A stretch of 64,000 nucleotides of DNA, taken from the NCBI RefSeq assembly GCF_013449375.1, contig NZ_JACDRR010000006.1, positions 62,001 through 126,000 of the forward strand, given 5' to 3'. Below, piece after piece: positions 10,091 to 19,279 of this stretch. The first letter of the stretch is position 1, and every line of letters starts with the position of its first letter. The translations under genes were made by a program, and so were the position numbers. The stretch comes from Pectobacterium sp. CFBP8739 (lineage in GTDB: Bacteria; Pseudomonadota; Gammaproteobacteria; Enterobacterales; Enterobacteriaceae). The notes under the pieces were generated by a model. That model was not told the origin of the DNA. It did no database searches and worked only from the letters and a program-made list of their open reading frames with translations.

Positions 10091-12457
10091 TTAAAACAGG
10101 CCCATCTGGCCTGTTATCCGTGTAGCAAAATCATCATGCAAGAAAGGCAGAATGGCGTCTGCGACCGGCTGGAGCTGGCGTTCGACATAATGCTGATAAT
10201 CCAACGGCGAATGCTGGGTTTCCAGCGGTTCGGGGCCGTTGACGGTCATCACATAGCTGATCCAGCCGCCGTTTTGGTATTGCAGCGGTCGGCCTTGCTG
10301 GCGGTTATAGTCATCGGCGATTTTTGCGGCTCTGGCGTGGGGCGGCACGTTGCGCTGGTAATCATCTAGCCGGCGGCGTAAGCGTTTACGGTAGATCAGC
10401 AGATCGTCGAACTCCCCGTTTAGGGTGCGATCGACGTAATCCCGTAGCCAGTCCTGATACGGCTGCTGCTGAAAAATCAGCAGATAGAGCTGCTGTTGAA
10501 ACTGTTGCGCCAGCGGTGTCCAGTCGGTCCGCACGGTTTCCAACCCTTTGAATACCATTCTTTCGCCTTGTGGCGTGTCGATGAGCCCAGCGTAGCGCTT
10601 TTTGCTGCCTTGCTCGGCACCGCGAATGGTGGGCATCAGAAAACGGCGAAAATGCGTTTCAAACTCCAATTCTAGCGCGCTGGTCAACTGCAAGGTGTCT
10701 TGCAGGTGCTGTGTCCACCAGTGGTTAACGTGCTGTACCAGCGCGTTGCCAATCTTTGCAGCTTCTTCTTCGCGATGTGCGTGTTTCAGCCAGACGAATG
10801 TGGAGTCGGTATCGCCATAAATCACTTGATAGCCTTGTTCTTCGATCAGTTCGCGCGTTTTGCGCATGATTTCATGGCCGCGTAGGGTAATGGAAGAGGC
10901 GAGACGCGGATCGAAGAAACGGCAGCCTGTCGCGCCCAGCACGCCGTAAAAGGCATTCATGATGATCTTCAACGCCTGCGACAGCGGTTTGTTGCTGGCG
11001 CGCTTCGCGGCTTCGCGCCCTTGCCAAATTTGCTCGACAATCGCGGGCAGGCAGTGCTGTTCACGGGAGAACCATGCGCCGCGAAATCCGGGGACGGCGT
11101 GCTGCGCGTCTGGATTTTGTGTTCCCGCCGCCAGCCCGACTGGGTCGATCAGAAAGGTGCGAATAATGGAAGGGTAGAGGCTCTTGTAATCCAGCACGAG
11201 CACCGAATCATACAGGCCGGGGCGCGAATCCATCACAAATCCACCAGGGCTGGCTTCAAGCGCGACATCGCCCAGATTGGGTGCCACGTAACCCATGCGG
11301 TGCATGCGCGGTAAATAAAGGTGGGAAAAGGCGGCAACGGAACCGCCGCTGCGGTCAGCCGCCAGCCCCGTGACGCTGGCACGCTCCAGCAAGAACGGCA
11401 GCAACTCGGTTTTGTCGAAAATACGTGTGACCAGCTCGCAGTCTTGCAGGTTATAGCGCGCGAGCGCGGGCTTATCTTCGGCAAAACGTCGGTCAATCTC
11501 ATCCATCCGCTGATAGGGTGTGTCGATGGCTTTACCTTCTCCCAGCAGCGACTGTGCGACAAATTCCAGACTAAACGACGCAAAATTCCACGTCGCGGAT
11601 TTGAGCGCGTCAATGCCGTCGATAATCAGGCGACCTGTGGCGCTGGCAAAAAAATGCCCTTGTTTAAAGCCGTGCTCCCGCCACTCCAGCGCCTGCCCGT
11701 TACGCCCCAGCCTGAGTGGAATGTTGTAGCGCTCGGCATGCTTCTGTAAAACGCGCAGGTCAAACTGCACCAGATTCCAACCGATAATGGCATCGGGATC
11801 GTGCTGCTGCATCCAGACATTCAGCTTTTCCAGCAATAGCGGGCGGCTGGCGACGTACTCCAGCGTAAAATTCTCGTGTTCGGTAGGTGTGCCATTCGGC
11901 GGGCCAAGCATGTAAACCTGACGCTGCCCGCAACCTTCCAGCCCGATGCAGTAAAGCTCGCCGTGGCGGTTGGTTTCGATATCCAAAGACACCAGCCTGA
12001 GTGTCGGGCGGTAATCGGGATGAGGTTTCATACGAGCGTCCGTCAGCAGCTTACCCGACGTGGGCGTACCGCTAAACCACACCGGTGCCGTGATAAAGCG
12101 CTCCATCAGAAAACGTTCTGTCGGGCGAATATCCGCTTCGTAGACCTGAACGCCGCTTTCACGCAGCAATTTTTCTAGCCGTAGCAACTGCCGGTATTGT
12201 GGGCAATACAGCCCCAATAGCGGCTGATGGTGGAAATCCTGCATGGCGAGCGGTTTTAACTGCCAGCGTTTTTCTTGCTGTAAGAGCGTTCTTGCGCGGG
12301 CTTCCTGCTGAGCGGGAATAAAGGCTACGGCCTGCTGTGGCGGCAGACGTACTAGCAGCGGGCCCTCATCGGTGGCCAGCCAGAATTCAACCTGCGTACC
12401 AGCTGGCGTGTCATTCCAGTGGCGGGTCAGTAGAAACCCCTGACGAACCTGAGTCAC
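10091..12457 (-). CDS. polB: DNA polymerase II (family B)
   Basis: Pol II is a damage-inducible family B polymerase used in replication restart and lesion bypass. The 788-residue protein has the exonuclease motif SLDIETN (about 160), the polymerase A motif [18 protein letters not shown] (about 420), the B motif region [12 protein letters not shown], and the C motif [10 protein letters not shown] (about 545). The start is a GTG at 12455-12457, as in E. coli, preceded by AAAAGG. A degenerate half-match to a LexA box (CTGTATAAATAACCAT, minus strand) lies 50-66 bases upstream. A perfect SOS box is not visible, so SOS control is plausible but not shown. Confidence 0.96.
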   Translation of the reverse strand: MTQVRQGFLLTRHWNDTPAGTQVEFWLATDEGPLLVRLPPQQAVAFIPAQQEARARTLLQQEKRWQLKPLAMQDFHHQPLLGLYCPQYRQLLRLEKLLRESGVQVYEADIRPTERFLMERFITAPVWFSGTPTSGKLLTDARMKPHPDYRPTLRLVSLDIETNRHGELYCIGLEGCGQRQVYMLGPPNGTPTEHENFTLEYVASRPLLLEKLNVWMQQHDPDAIIGWNLVQFDLRVLQKHAERYNIPLRLGRNGQALEWREHGFKQGHFFASATGRLIIDGIDALKSATWNFASFSLEFVAQSLLGEGKAIDTPYQRMDEIDRRFAEDKPALARYNLQDCELVTRIFDKTELLPFLLERASVTGLAADRSGGSVAAFSHLYLPRMHRMGYVAPNLGDVALEASPGGFVMDSRPGLYDSVLVLDYKSLYPSIIRTFLIDPVGLAAGTQNPDAQHAVPGFRGAWFSREQHCLPAIVEQIWQGREAAKRASNKPLSQALKIIMNAFYGVLGATGCRFFDPRLASSITLRGHEIMRKTRELIEEQGYQVIYGDTDSTFVWLKHAHREEEAAKIGNALVQHVNHWWTQHLQDTLQLTSALELEFETHFRRFLMPTIRGAEQGSKKRYAGLIDTPQGERMVFKGLETVRTDWTPLAQQFQQQLYLLIFQQQPYQDWLRDYVDRTLNGEFDDLLIYRKRLRRRLDDYQRNVPPHARAAKIADDYNRQQGRPLQYQNGGWISYVMTVNGPEPLETQHSPLDYQHYVERQLQPVADAILPFLHDDFATRITGQMGLF

Positions 12458-12521
12458 TAAGCGGCCTTTTATAGCAAGCGGGATAAGAAAGGATTGTGGG
12501 GTTAAGTATGGTTATTTATAC

Positions 12522-12545
12522 AGGTGATGTCCAGCAACATCACCT
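12522..12545 (-). terminator. hairpin downstream of the diguanylate cyclase gene
   Basis: Perfect 9-bp inverted repeat aggtgatgt/acatcacct with a 6-base loop, 25 bases past the stop of the GGDEF gene and upstream of polB. No run of T follows, so it is a weak or Rho-assisted terminator at best. Confidence 0.5.
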
Positions 12546-12569
12546 ATGATAGAGACGCGTCGTTTTAGG

Positions 12570-14168
12570 TTAACGCTTGTTGCCGAAAGCAGACACCACG
12601 CGATTGCGGCCTTCCTGTTTAGCTTGATACAGCGCTTCATCCGCCAACTTGAAGGCTCGTTCGATCGACATATCATGGACGTCCGGTTCCCACAGGGCAA
12701 CGCCTAATGAGATGGTCACATTGCCCACAACAGGAATAGTTGCTTCCTCCATGCGCTGCCGCAAGCGTTCAGCAATGTTGAGTGCGGTGTCGAGGTCGGT
12801 TTCCGGCAGCAGAATCAAAAATTCTTCACCGCCACTGCGGCACAGAATGTCGGAATCGCGTGAGCTGGTACGAATAAGCTGTGAGAGATAGCGAATGACA
12901 TTATCGCCGACATCATGACCGTAGGTATCATTGATACGTTTGAAGCGATCGATATCCATGGCGATGATCGAAAAGCTTTTTTGCCCCATTTGCCAGTAGC
13001 GCAGAACGCTATCCAATCCACGGCGATTGAGCAGTTCGGTCATCGGGTCTGAGTGTGCCTCCGAACGTAACTTACCAATTTTGCGCTGAAGTAAATCGAT
13101 GCCGAGCAGCATAGCCTGTTTAAGCTGAGAGGCCTCGAAATACCAGGAAGGAATATTTCTGATGTCGTCGGAGACATCCGTCGCATCCATCTTATTGGCG
13201 CTGCGCGCCAGCAGCCACAGCGGCTGGGCGATGAGCCGGGCAAGCAGCCAAACGCAGAAGATAGTTAAAAGTGCGAGAGGGAGCGTGTGGCGCAACACAT
13301 TTATCATCAGGCCATCCAGCGGCTTCAACGTAATGTCCGTTGGACGGAGCGCGACAATCTGCCACTGCGAAGTCGATTCAACGGCATAGCCCGCTAACAT
13401 TTTTTCGCCCAGATAGTTCAGCATGTGCTGGCTACCGTTCTTCTCATGCAGGACATCGATCTTCAGGTTATTGGTCTCTGTTTTACCAATTCGTTCGATA
13501 TCGCGGTGATACAGCATTCTTCTGTTCTTATCAGTGACGTAAATATAAGAACCGTCGCGATAATAATGTTTGTCTAACAGCGTATTGAGAACGCTAGGCT
13601 GCTTGAGATAGATCGATCCACCAATAAACCCTTTGTAACGGCCATCTTGCGTGAAGATCGGCGAAGATATCAGCACAATGAAGTTATTGGCGGCAGACAC
13701 ATAGGGTTGGCTGATAAGCGGCTGCTTTTCTCGTAAGGCTTCGAGTGCGCCTTCGGTGGTCAGGCTTCTCCCAATCAATTGAAACGTATCGGGTGAGGTG
13801 GCTCTGACGATACCTTTTTCATCAGCAATCACGACAGAGTTGAAATTGCTGGTCTGTAGCCGCAGGCGGTCGGCTTCTTTAAGCAGGCTGGCCTTATCAT
13901 CCATCTGGGTGGCGACGATATTGGCGCTGTAGGCTAACTGCTGCTGGGCTTCTTTAAAGAAAGAGTGGGTCATCGCTGCGAGCTTAGTGGCATAAACTCG
14001 GTTGGCTTCAAGCGTGTTATCAATCAACAACTCTCGTTGGACGCGGTAGCTGGCATAAAAACTGTTTGCCAGCGTCACCAAGGCGCTTGCCACTGCTAAG
14101 AGTAGGATAAGACGTCGTAATCCGAACTGTTTGAATAGTTTAAAAAACTTGAATTGTTTAAAAAACAT
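12570..14168 (-). CDS. membrane-bound diguanylate cyclase (dCache-GGDEF)
   Basis: Probable synthase of the second messenger cyclic di-GMP. From the ATG at 14166-14168 it has 532 residues. There is a transmembrane helix at about 19-36 (RLILLLAVASALVTLANS), then a periplasmic Cache-type sensor (about 40-290, with FIGGSIYLKQPS). A second helix follows (about 292-315, LPLALLTIFCVWLLARL), and a C-terminal GGDEF domain. The active site reads GGEEF (446-450), a functional variant. RDSD stands exactly five residues before it, the spacing of the RxxD product-inhibition site, so the enzyme should be active and feedback-inhibited. Longer starts (MLV... at 14240 or M at 14201) are possible. It stands where E. 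coli carries araBAD/araC and is divergent from yabI. The ligand is unknown. Confidence 0.9.
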   Translation of the reverse strand: MFFKQFKFFKLFKQFGLRRLILLLAVASALVTLANSFYASYRVQRELLIDNTLEANRVYATKLAAMTHSFFKEAQQQLAYSANIVATQMDDKASLLKEADRLRLQTSNFNSVVIADEKGIVRATSPDTFQLIGRSLTTEGALEALREKQPLISQPYVSAANNFIVLISSPIFTQDGRYKGFIGGSIYLKQPSVLNTLLDKHYYRDGSYIYVTDKNRRMLYHRDIERIGKTETNNLKIDVLHEKNGSQHMLNYLGEKMLAGYAVESTSQWQIVALRPTDITLKPLDGLMINVLRHTLPLALLTIFCVWLLARLIAQPLWLLARSANKMDATDVSDDIRNIPSWYFEASQLKQAMLLGIDLLQRKIGKLRSEAHSDPMTELLNRRGLDSVLRYWQMGQKSFSIIAMDIDRFKRINDTYGHDVGDNVIRYLSQLIRTSSRDSDILCRSGGEEFLILLPETDLDTALNIAERLRQRMEEATIPVVGNVTISLGVALWEPDVHDMSIERAFKLADEALYQAKQEGRNRVVSAFGNKR

Positions 14169-14305
14169 AGTAGCACCGTGGCAAAAAATGACCGCTATCA
14201 TAAGTGTTGGCGCCCAGAGGTGCAAAAAATTGACCAACAATCAGGAGTTGACGGCTTCTGCTATGATCCAGACAATCCTTGTTTTTATAAAATATGGGTA
14301 GGTTT

Positions 14306-15076
14306 ATGGAAGCGTGGCTGGATCATCTGGTTACCCAATCGCTAGCGTATTCACTGATCGCCGTCATGCTGGTTGCCTTTCTCGAATCTCTGGCTTTGGT
14401 CGGGCTGCTGTTGCCGGGAACGGTGATGATGGCAACGCTGGGAACGCTTATCGGCAGTGGGCAAATGGGGCTTTACCCTGCGTGGGCGGCAGGGATTATC
14501 GGTTGTCTGCTAGGAGACTGGATTTCCTATTTTATTGGCATGCGTTTTAAGGCGCCGCTGCATAACTGGTCTTTCCTGAAAAAGCATCAGGCATTACTGA
14601 GTAAAACCGAATATGCCCTGTATCAGCACCCGATGCCGACGATACTGATCGGGCGTTTTGTCGGCCCGACGCGTCCGCTCATCCCGATGGTGGCGGGGAT
14701 GCTGGGGTTACCGCCTTATAAATTTGCCGTGCCGAATATCATTGGCTGCCTGCTGTGGCCGCCGGCCTATTTCTTACCGGGCATTTTGGCTGGCGTGGCG
14801 ATTGATATTCCTGCGGGAACAAACAGCGCAGGATTTAAGTGGCTGTTGCTGATTACTGCCATCATGGTGTGGGGCGCAGGTTGGTTAAACTGGCGCTGGT
14901 GGCGCAGTGATAAGCGTAAACATCACGACTGGTTTAGCAGAAAGATGCCGCTCAGACGTCTGCGTTGGGTGGCGCCTGGCGTGTCCATAGCGGCAGTCGC
15001 GTTGTTGATCGTGTTGATTCAGCATCCGCTGATGCCGGTTTATCGTCATCTGCTGTGGCAGGTATTAAACGGGTAA
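14306..15076 (+). CDS. yabI: DedA-family membrane protein YabI
   Basis: DedA proteins are polytopic inner-membrane proteins implicated in lipid flipping and proton-motive-force homeostasis. The 256-residue protein closely follows E. coli YabI: the ESLALVGLLLPGTVMM segment, the GCLLGDWISYFIGMRF motif, and the signature GRFVGPTRPLIPMVAGML, with several hydrophobic segments. I use the ATG at 14306, preceded by TAGG, which matches E. coli YabI, rather than an ATG 12 bases upstream without a ribosome site. The stop codon lies inside a 17-bp tandem duplication (15065-15098) that also alters the gene's end. It is divergent from the GGDEF gene and convergent with ilvN. Confidence 0.92.
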   Translation: MEAWLDHLVTQSLAYSLIAVMLVAFLESLALVGLLLPGTVMMATLGTLIGSGQMGLYPAWAAGIIGCLLGDWISYFIGMRFKAPLHNWSFLKKHQALLSKTEYALYQHPMPTILIGRFVGPTRPLIPMVAGMLGLPPYKFAVPNIIGCLLWPPAYFLPGILAGVAIDIPAGTNSAGFKWLLLITAIMVWGAGWLNWRWWRSDKRKHHDWFSRKMPLRRLRWVAPGVSIAAVALLIVLIQHPLMPVYRHLLWQVLNG

Positions 15077-15098
15077 GCGTGTTAAACGGGTAAGCGTG
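15065..15098 (+). repeat. 17-bp perfect tandem duplication at the yabI stop codon
   Basis: ttaaacgggtaagcgtg occurs twice in direct succession (15065-15081 and 15082-15098) with no mismatch. The first copy holds the last yabI codons and its TAA. The second duplicates them in the untranslated region. Confidence 0.97.
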
Positions 15099-15102
15099 GG
15101 CT

Positions 15103-15130
15103 GGCCGGGAAAGACCCGGCCAAATTATTT
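15103..15130 (+). terminator. yabI terminator
   Basis: A 7-bp GC stem ggccggg/cccggcc with a 5-base loop is followed by an A/T-rich tract (aaattattt). It is placed 26 bases after the yabI stop and just before the convergent ilvN stop. It may act mainly in the plus direction. Confidence 0.7.
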
Positions 15131-15148
15131 ATATCGCGGTAACATTCA

Positions 15149-15484
15149 CTAGCGGTAAAATTCGGCGACCTGCTCGAAAATACGCATTTCTTCACCGTGG
15201 CGACGAACCTGAAGGACGTCCTCCAGCTTTTCCACCTGACTGATCATCTGCTGTAGTCGCTGGTCATCTTTAACCAGTAGCCAGATGCGACTTTCCTCGC
15301 CGTTGGCCAGCGGCATACACAGAATGCCTTCCACGTTAAATGCCCGGCGGGCAAACAGGCCGCAAACGTGTGACATGACGCCGGGGTGGTTGCGCACAGA
15401 GAGTTCCAGCGTGACCTGATTTGACGTTACTGGTGTTAACGACATTGCTTGTGTTAGCGACATTTGTTGAGTGGACATAGTCAT
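15149..15484 (-). CDS. ilvN: acetolactate synthase I small (regulatory) subunit
   Basis: IlvN is the valine-sensing ACT-domain subunit of acetohydroxyacid synthase I. The 111-residue protein has the ACT core [31 protein letters not shown] (about 25-56), nearly identical to E. coli IlvN. Its ATG overlaps the ilvB stop in TAATG, with GGAG just upstream, so synthesis is coupled to ilvB. The first 22 residues are unlike E. coli IlvN and are built from an imperfect 18-bp tandem repeat (15428-15463) that encodes [12 protein letters not shown]. Internal ATGs in the repeat could serve as alternative starts. Confidence 0.95.
   Translation of the reverse strand: MTMSTQQMSLTQAMSLTPVTSNQVTLELSVRNHPGVMSHVCGLFARRAFNVEGILCMPLANGEESRIWLLVKDDQRLQQMISQVEKLEDVLQVRRHGEEMRIFEQVAEFYR
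15428..15463 (-). repeat. imperfect 18-bp tandem repeat in the 5' end of ilvN
   Basis: Two adjacent 18-base units differ at three positions (15 of 18 identical). On the coding strand each begins ATGTCG, and together they encode MSLTQA followed by MSLTPV. The frame is kept, so the repeat lengthens the IlvN N-terminus. Confidence 0.9.
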
Positions 15485-17148
15485 TAATCTCCGATCATAT
15501 CGATGTTTGCTGCGCCCGGTGGCACCATCGGGAAAACTTTCTCATTGGCGTCAATGCGTACGTGGATCAACGCGGGTCCCGGTTGATTCAGTATCTCCTG
15601 CAACGCGGCCTGTGGGTCGGCGGCTGCGTTCAGATCGCAGGTCGCAAAGCCAAAACCTGCGGCAATCGCGAGGAAATTTGCACTGTAACGGTAATCTGCA
15701 GCGAAAATGCGCTGCTGGAAAAACAGATCCTGCTGCTGATGAACCAGACCGAGTGACTGGTTGTTCATCAGAACGATTTTGACGTTAAGGCCTTCTTCTG
15801 CCGCAGTTGCCATTTCCTGAATGTTCATCATCAGGCTGCCATCTCCAGAGAAGCACACCACGGTGCGCTCAGGTTCCGCCAACGCTGCGCCAACTGCCGC
15901 AGGCAAGCCAAAGCCCATCGTCCCAAGCCCGCCTGATGTCAGCCACTGACGTGGACGCCGCAGCGGATAAGATTGAGCGACCCACATTTGGTGCTGACCG
16001 ACATCGGTTGCGATGATGGCATCATCCGTCAGCGCCTGCGCCGTTGCCTGTACCAGTCCATAATGGCTTAAAGGATCGTCAGCGTTCGGCATGTTGAACG
16101 GGAATTCCTCTTGCAGCCCGCTAACGGTGGTGCGCCATACGTCACGCGGTTGCGGCGTAATCTGTGGCAGCAACTGATCCAGCGCCTGTGCGACATCCGC
16201 GTTGATCGCCACGTGCGGTTGGCGGATCTTGCCCAATTCGGCGGGATCGATATCGATGTGAATGATGCTGGCCTGCGGGCAAAACTGTTCCGCTTTACCA
16301 ATCGCACGATCGTCAAAACGCGCACCCAGCACAATTAACAAATCTGCCTGCTGTAAGATCAGATTGGTTGATCGTGCGGCGTGCATCCCCAACATCCCGA
16401 GCGACAGCGGGTGATCGACGGGCATCGCACCCAGCGCCATCAGCGTCATGGTGGTTGGCAGGTTGGAACGCTCCGCCAGTTGAACCGCCTGTTCGTGCGC
16501 GGCGCTGCTAATGATTCCACCGCCCAGATAGAGTACCGGACGCTGAGCCGCGTTAATCATCGCTGCCGCCTGTTCGATTTTCTGCTGTGCAATCGCAGGA
16601 GGCGTATCAAGAGGGAAAATATCTGGCAGCGTATTCAGCTCAATGGTTGCAGTCTGGATGTCTTTTGGAATATCGATCCACACTGGGCCTGGGCGGCCCG
16701 ACTGCGCGATGCGAAAGGCTTCCGGGATCACGCGCGGCAGTTCGTTGATGTCGCGAACCAGATAGTTATGTTTGGTGACGGGAATAGAGATGCCGTAGGT
16801 GTCGACTTCCTGAAACGCATCGGTACCGATCATACTGGAAGGCACCTGACCGGTGATACACACCAGCGGGATCGAATCCAGTTTGGCATCGGCGATGGCG
16901 GTGAGCAGGTTGGTCGCCCCCGGCCCACTGGAAGCCATACAAACCGCCGCGCGTCCGCTGGCGCGCGCCATGCCTTGAGCCATAAATCCAGCGCCTTGTT
17001 CGTGACGAGCCAGCACATGGCGGATAGTCTTGCTTTGACCCAGTGCATCATATAACGGCAGCGCCGCACCGCCGGGAATACCCGCTACGGTGGTGATGCC
17101 CTGCTGTTCGAGCAGCCGAACAATTAACTGAGCGCCTGTATAACGCAT
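15484..17148 (-). CDS. ilvB: acetolactate synthase I large (catalytic) subunit
   Basis: IlvB is the thiamine-diphosphate and FAD enzyme that condenses pyruvate to acetolactate, or pyruvate with 2-ketobutyrate, in valine, leucine and isoleucine synthesis. The 554-residue protein has the catalytic Glu in ARHEQGAGF (about 50), the TPP motif [19 protein letters not shown]...NN (about 440-470) and [18 protein letters not shown]. It is much closer to E. coli IlvB than to the IlvI in this same window. I choose the ATG at 17146-17148 because AAGGA lies 8 bases before it; an ATG 15 bases upstream lacks such a site. It is preceded by the ivbL leader and attenuator and coupled to ilvN. Confidence 0.96.
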   Translation of the reverse strand: MRYTGAQLIVRLLEQQGITTVAGIPGGAALPLYDALGQSKTIRHVLARHEQGAGFMAQGMARASGRAAVCMASSGPGATNLLTAIADAKLDSIPLVCITGQVPSSMIGTDAFQEVDTYGISIPVTKHNYLVRDINELPRVIPEAFRIAQSGRPGPVWIDIPKDIQTATIELNTLPDIFPLDTPPAIAQQKIEQAAAMINAAQRPVLYLGGGIISSAAHEQAVQLAERSNLPTTMTLMALGAMPVDHPLSLGMLGMHAARSTNLILQQADLLIVLGARFDDRAIGKAEQFCPQASIIHIDIDPAELGKIRQPHVAINADVAQALDQLLPQITPQPRDVWRTTVSGLQEEFPFNMPNADDPLSHYGLVQATAQALTDDAIIATDVGQHQMWVAQSYPLRRPRQWLTSGGLGTMGFGLPAAVGAALAEPERTVVCFSGDGSLMMNIQEMATAAEEGLNVKIVLMNNQSLGLVHQQQDLFFQQRIFAADYRYSANFLAIAAGFGFATCDLNAAADPQAALQEILNQPGPALIHVRIDANEKVFPMVPPGAANIDMIGD

Positions 17149-17195
17149 GCTTACATCCTTCATCAGGGCCGGTGCGGTGTCGGAGCGGGGAGGGT

Positions 17196-17235
17196 AAAAA
17201 CAAGAAACCCCGCTCGGCTTGCGCCGGCGGGGTTT
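17196..17235 (-). terminator. ilvBN attenuator terminator
   Basis: On the minus strand a stem of AAACCCCGC/GCGGGGTTT (arms at 17227-17235 and 17205-17213) with an inner GC-rich loop is followed by TCTTGTTTTT. It starts 24 bases after the ivbL stop and ends about 50 bases before ilvB. Stalling on the leader's valine and leucine codons should prevent it from forming, the known ilvB arrangement. Confidence 0.92.
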
Positions 17236-17258
17236 GAGAATCTTCGATTCGGAACCCG

Positions 17259-17366
17259 TTACGGCGCGCTGCCGACGACGACCACGACTGCCACGCGCAC
17301 GACGACGACCGCGTCAACATGCGCGGTGCTTAGTAGTGCTGAAGTGGAAGAAGAGTAGTGCGTCAC
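17259..17366 (-). CDS. ivbL: ilvB operon leader peptide
   Basis: A 35-residue leader peptide whose translation controls attenuation of ilvBN. It starts at a GTG (17364-17366) with AGGA six bases upstream. The C-terminal part reads AVVVVRVAVVVVVGSAP, almost the E. coli IvbL ending, with ten valine codons in a 15-codon stretch plus a Leu-Leu pair before it. Starvation for charged valyl- or leucyl-tRNA should stall the ribosome here and let the polymerase pass the terminator at 17196-17235. The N-terminal half differs from E. coli. The valine frame ends in TAA only two codons after SAP is reached, as expected for a true leader. Confidence 0.93.
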   Translation of the reverse strand: MTHYSSSTSALLSTAHVDAVVVVRVAVVVVVGSAP

Positions 17367-17652
17367 GGGAATCCTATTTACTTATGTACTGTTATTTATG
17401 GTCGGGTGTTGTATTCGAATGAATCATCAATCGACAATTTATATAAGCACAGCAGTACAAAAAGACACAATACCTACAAGGGATAAAAACTGAATATGTC
17501 GAACTGGTCACAGTATATTGAGAATTGCACAGTGTGATTACCGCCTGATTTTTCGCCGTATAACCGAGAGAAGCGTGACTGTTTTCACAATTGGAACAGG
17601 GTTTCAATGTTATAAATTATAAAATAATCATTGAGATAGTGGGTGGTGATAA

Positions 17653-19275
17653 ATGGGCGTGTCCCGAGCGGTAGGGAAAGGCGTATTAAGCGGTATCTTA
17701 TTGATGACAATGGGTATCGGTACGGTGATGGCCTGTCAGGCTGGCCCTGCCAACGAATGGAAACGGGGTATTGAACAGCAGCGTCAGGCGGATTTGGGCA
17801 ATGGCTGTTATCTCAATCCGATTATTGCGGGCGATCATCCTGACCCCACGATTATCAAAGACGGGGATGATTATTACATGACGTTCTCGTCATTTGACGA
17901 CATCCCCGGGCTGCTGATTTGGCATTCACGCGATTTAGTGAACTGGGAACCGCTTGGCCCCGCGATCACGACGCCTGTCGATGCAATCTGGGCTCCGGAT
18001 TTGGTGAAACACGACGGCAAATATTATATCTACTTCACCACGAACCGGATTATTGACGCCAAAGGAACGAAAAAGAAAACGCTGTATGTGATCACCGCCG
18101 ATAATATCCGTGGCCCGTGGACGCCACCGAAAGACACGGGCTTGAAAAACCCGGCCAGCGATCCCGGCCACGTCGTAGGAGAGGATGGCAAACGTTACAT
18201 CTTTATGTCTGGCGGTAATCGCGTGCAATTAACGGACGATGGGCTGTCGACGGTCGGCGACATGGCGGTGGTTTATCAGGGATGGCAGTACCCAGAAGAG
18301 TGGGATGTGGAAAGCTTCTCGCAGGAAGGGCCGAAGATGCTGCGCCACGGCGACTACTTCTACATGGTGCTGGCGGAAGGTGGCACGGCTGGGCCACCAA
18401 CTGGGCATATGGTGATTGCCGCACGTTCCAAATCGATCAACGGGCCGTGGGAAAACTCGCCGCATAATCCGATTATCCGCACGCAGGATCGTTCAGAGAA
18501 GTGGTGGTCGCGCGGCCATGCGACGCTGATCGAAGGACCGGATAAAAATTGGTACATGGTGTATCACGGCTATGAGAACGGTTTTATGACGCTGGGGCGG
18601 CAGGCGATGCTGGAGCCGATTGTCTGGGGCGATGACGGCTGGTTTACGTCTGCCGGATTCGATACCGGTAAGCCGATTCACAAGCCGACAGGGGGCGAAG
18701 CGGTGCCGCACGGTATCGGCTGGTCTGATAGCTTTACCGACGAGAAATTTCCGGCACGCTGGCATTTTTACCGTGCCAATGCGGAAGAACTGAAACGGGT
18801 TACGCTTAGCGACGGCAAGCTGCACTTGAAGGCAAAAGGTACGTCGCCGAAAGACAGCGCGCCGCTGACGATGATCCCCGGCGATCAGGCTTACCAGATT
18901 GAAGTGACGGCGAATTTTTCCCCTGGCGCACAGGCGGGTTTACTGCTGTTCTACAACGCGAAGCTGTACGTCGGGCTGTCGTTTAATCAGGATGGCACCG
19001 TCATGCACCGCTATGGGCTGGAAAGAGCAGAGAAGAAATTGCCGCATATTACGGGCAATGAGGTACAGATTCGGATGAAAAACGATCGCCATATCGTGAC
19101 GTTTTACACCCGAACGTCAGATCAGGAAGCGTGGAAGAAATACCCAGTGCAGATGGAAGTCTCCGGCTACCATCACAACGTTGCGTATGACTTCCTCAGT
19201 CTGCGGCCTGCCCTGTATGCGTCGGGCGAGGGCGAGGTCACATTCAGCAACCTGCGCTATCAGGCGTTGCCTTAA
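17653..19275 (+). CDS. secreted glycoside hydrolase family 43 protein
   Basis: GH43 enzymes are inverting beta-xylosidases, arabinofuranosidases or arabinanases acting on plant cell-wall polymers. The 540-residue protein has an N-terminal signal ending VMAC at 25-28, which could be a lipobox or a plain signal-peptidase site. Next is a five-bladed propeller (about 55-350) with the general base in IIAGDHPDPTI, WAPDLVKHDGKYYIYF, and the acid in SQEGPKML. A C-terminal jelly-roll (about 365-540) resembles that of beta-xylosidases. The substrate cannot be fixed from sequence. Its stop is 4 bases from the convergent thiQ stop, and it is divergent from ivbL-ilvBN. It has no E. coli counterpart at this site, so it is likely accessory and fits a plant-associated lifestyle. 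Confidence 0.88.
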   Translation: MGVSRAVGKGVLSGILLMTMGIGTVMACQAGPANEWKRGIEQQRQADLGNGCYLNPIIAGDHPDPTIIKDGDDYYMTFSSFDDIPGLLIWHSRDLVNWEPLGPAITTPVDAIWAPDLVKHDGKYYIYFTTNRIIDAKGTKKKTLYVITADNIRGPWTPPKDTGLKNPASDPGHVVGEDGKRYIFMSGGNRVQLTDDGLSTVGDMAVVYQGWQYPEEWDVESFSQEGPKMLRHGDYFYMVLAEGGTAGPPTGHMVIAARSKSINGPWENSPHNPIIRTQDRSEKWWSRGHATLIEGPDKNWYMVYHGYENGFMTLGRQAMLEPIVWGDDGWFTSAGFDTGKPIHKPTGGEAVPHGIGWSDSFTDEKFPARWHFYRANAEELKRVTLSDGKLHLKAKGTSPKDSAPLTMIPGDQAYQIEVTANFSPGAQAGLLLFYNAKLYVGLSFNQDGTVMHRYGLERAEKKLPHITGNEVQIRMKNDRHIVTFYTRTSDQEAWKKYPVQMEVSGYHHNVAYDFLSLRPALYASGEGEVTFSNLRYQALP

Positions 19276-19279
19276 TTCC

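Noticed and set aside
12508-12523. LexA box upstream of polB
   Set aside because: CTGTATAAATAACCAT has only the left half of the consensus (right half should read ACAG). I mention it in the polB entry but do not call it a site.
15149-17148. ilvBN as a duplicate of ilvIH
   Set aside because: The large subunit matches E. coli IlvB motifs, not IlvI, and it carries its own ivbL leader, so it is true isoenzyme I, not a local duplication.
17048-17320. 90-codon frame overlapping the ivbL region, starting MLTRSSSC
   Set aside because: It is the same GTC-rich stretch read one base out of frame; the GTG-started frame gives the IvbL valine block and its TAA.
17505-17545. CRP site between ilvBN and the GH43 gene
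   Set aside because: gtcacag and cacagtgtga half-sites are present but not with the TGTGA-N6-TCACA spacing.
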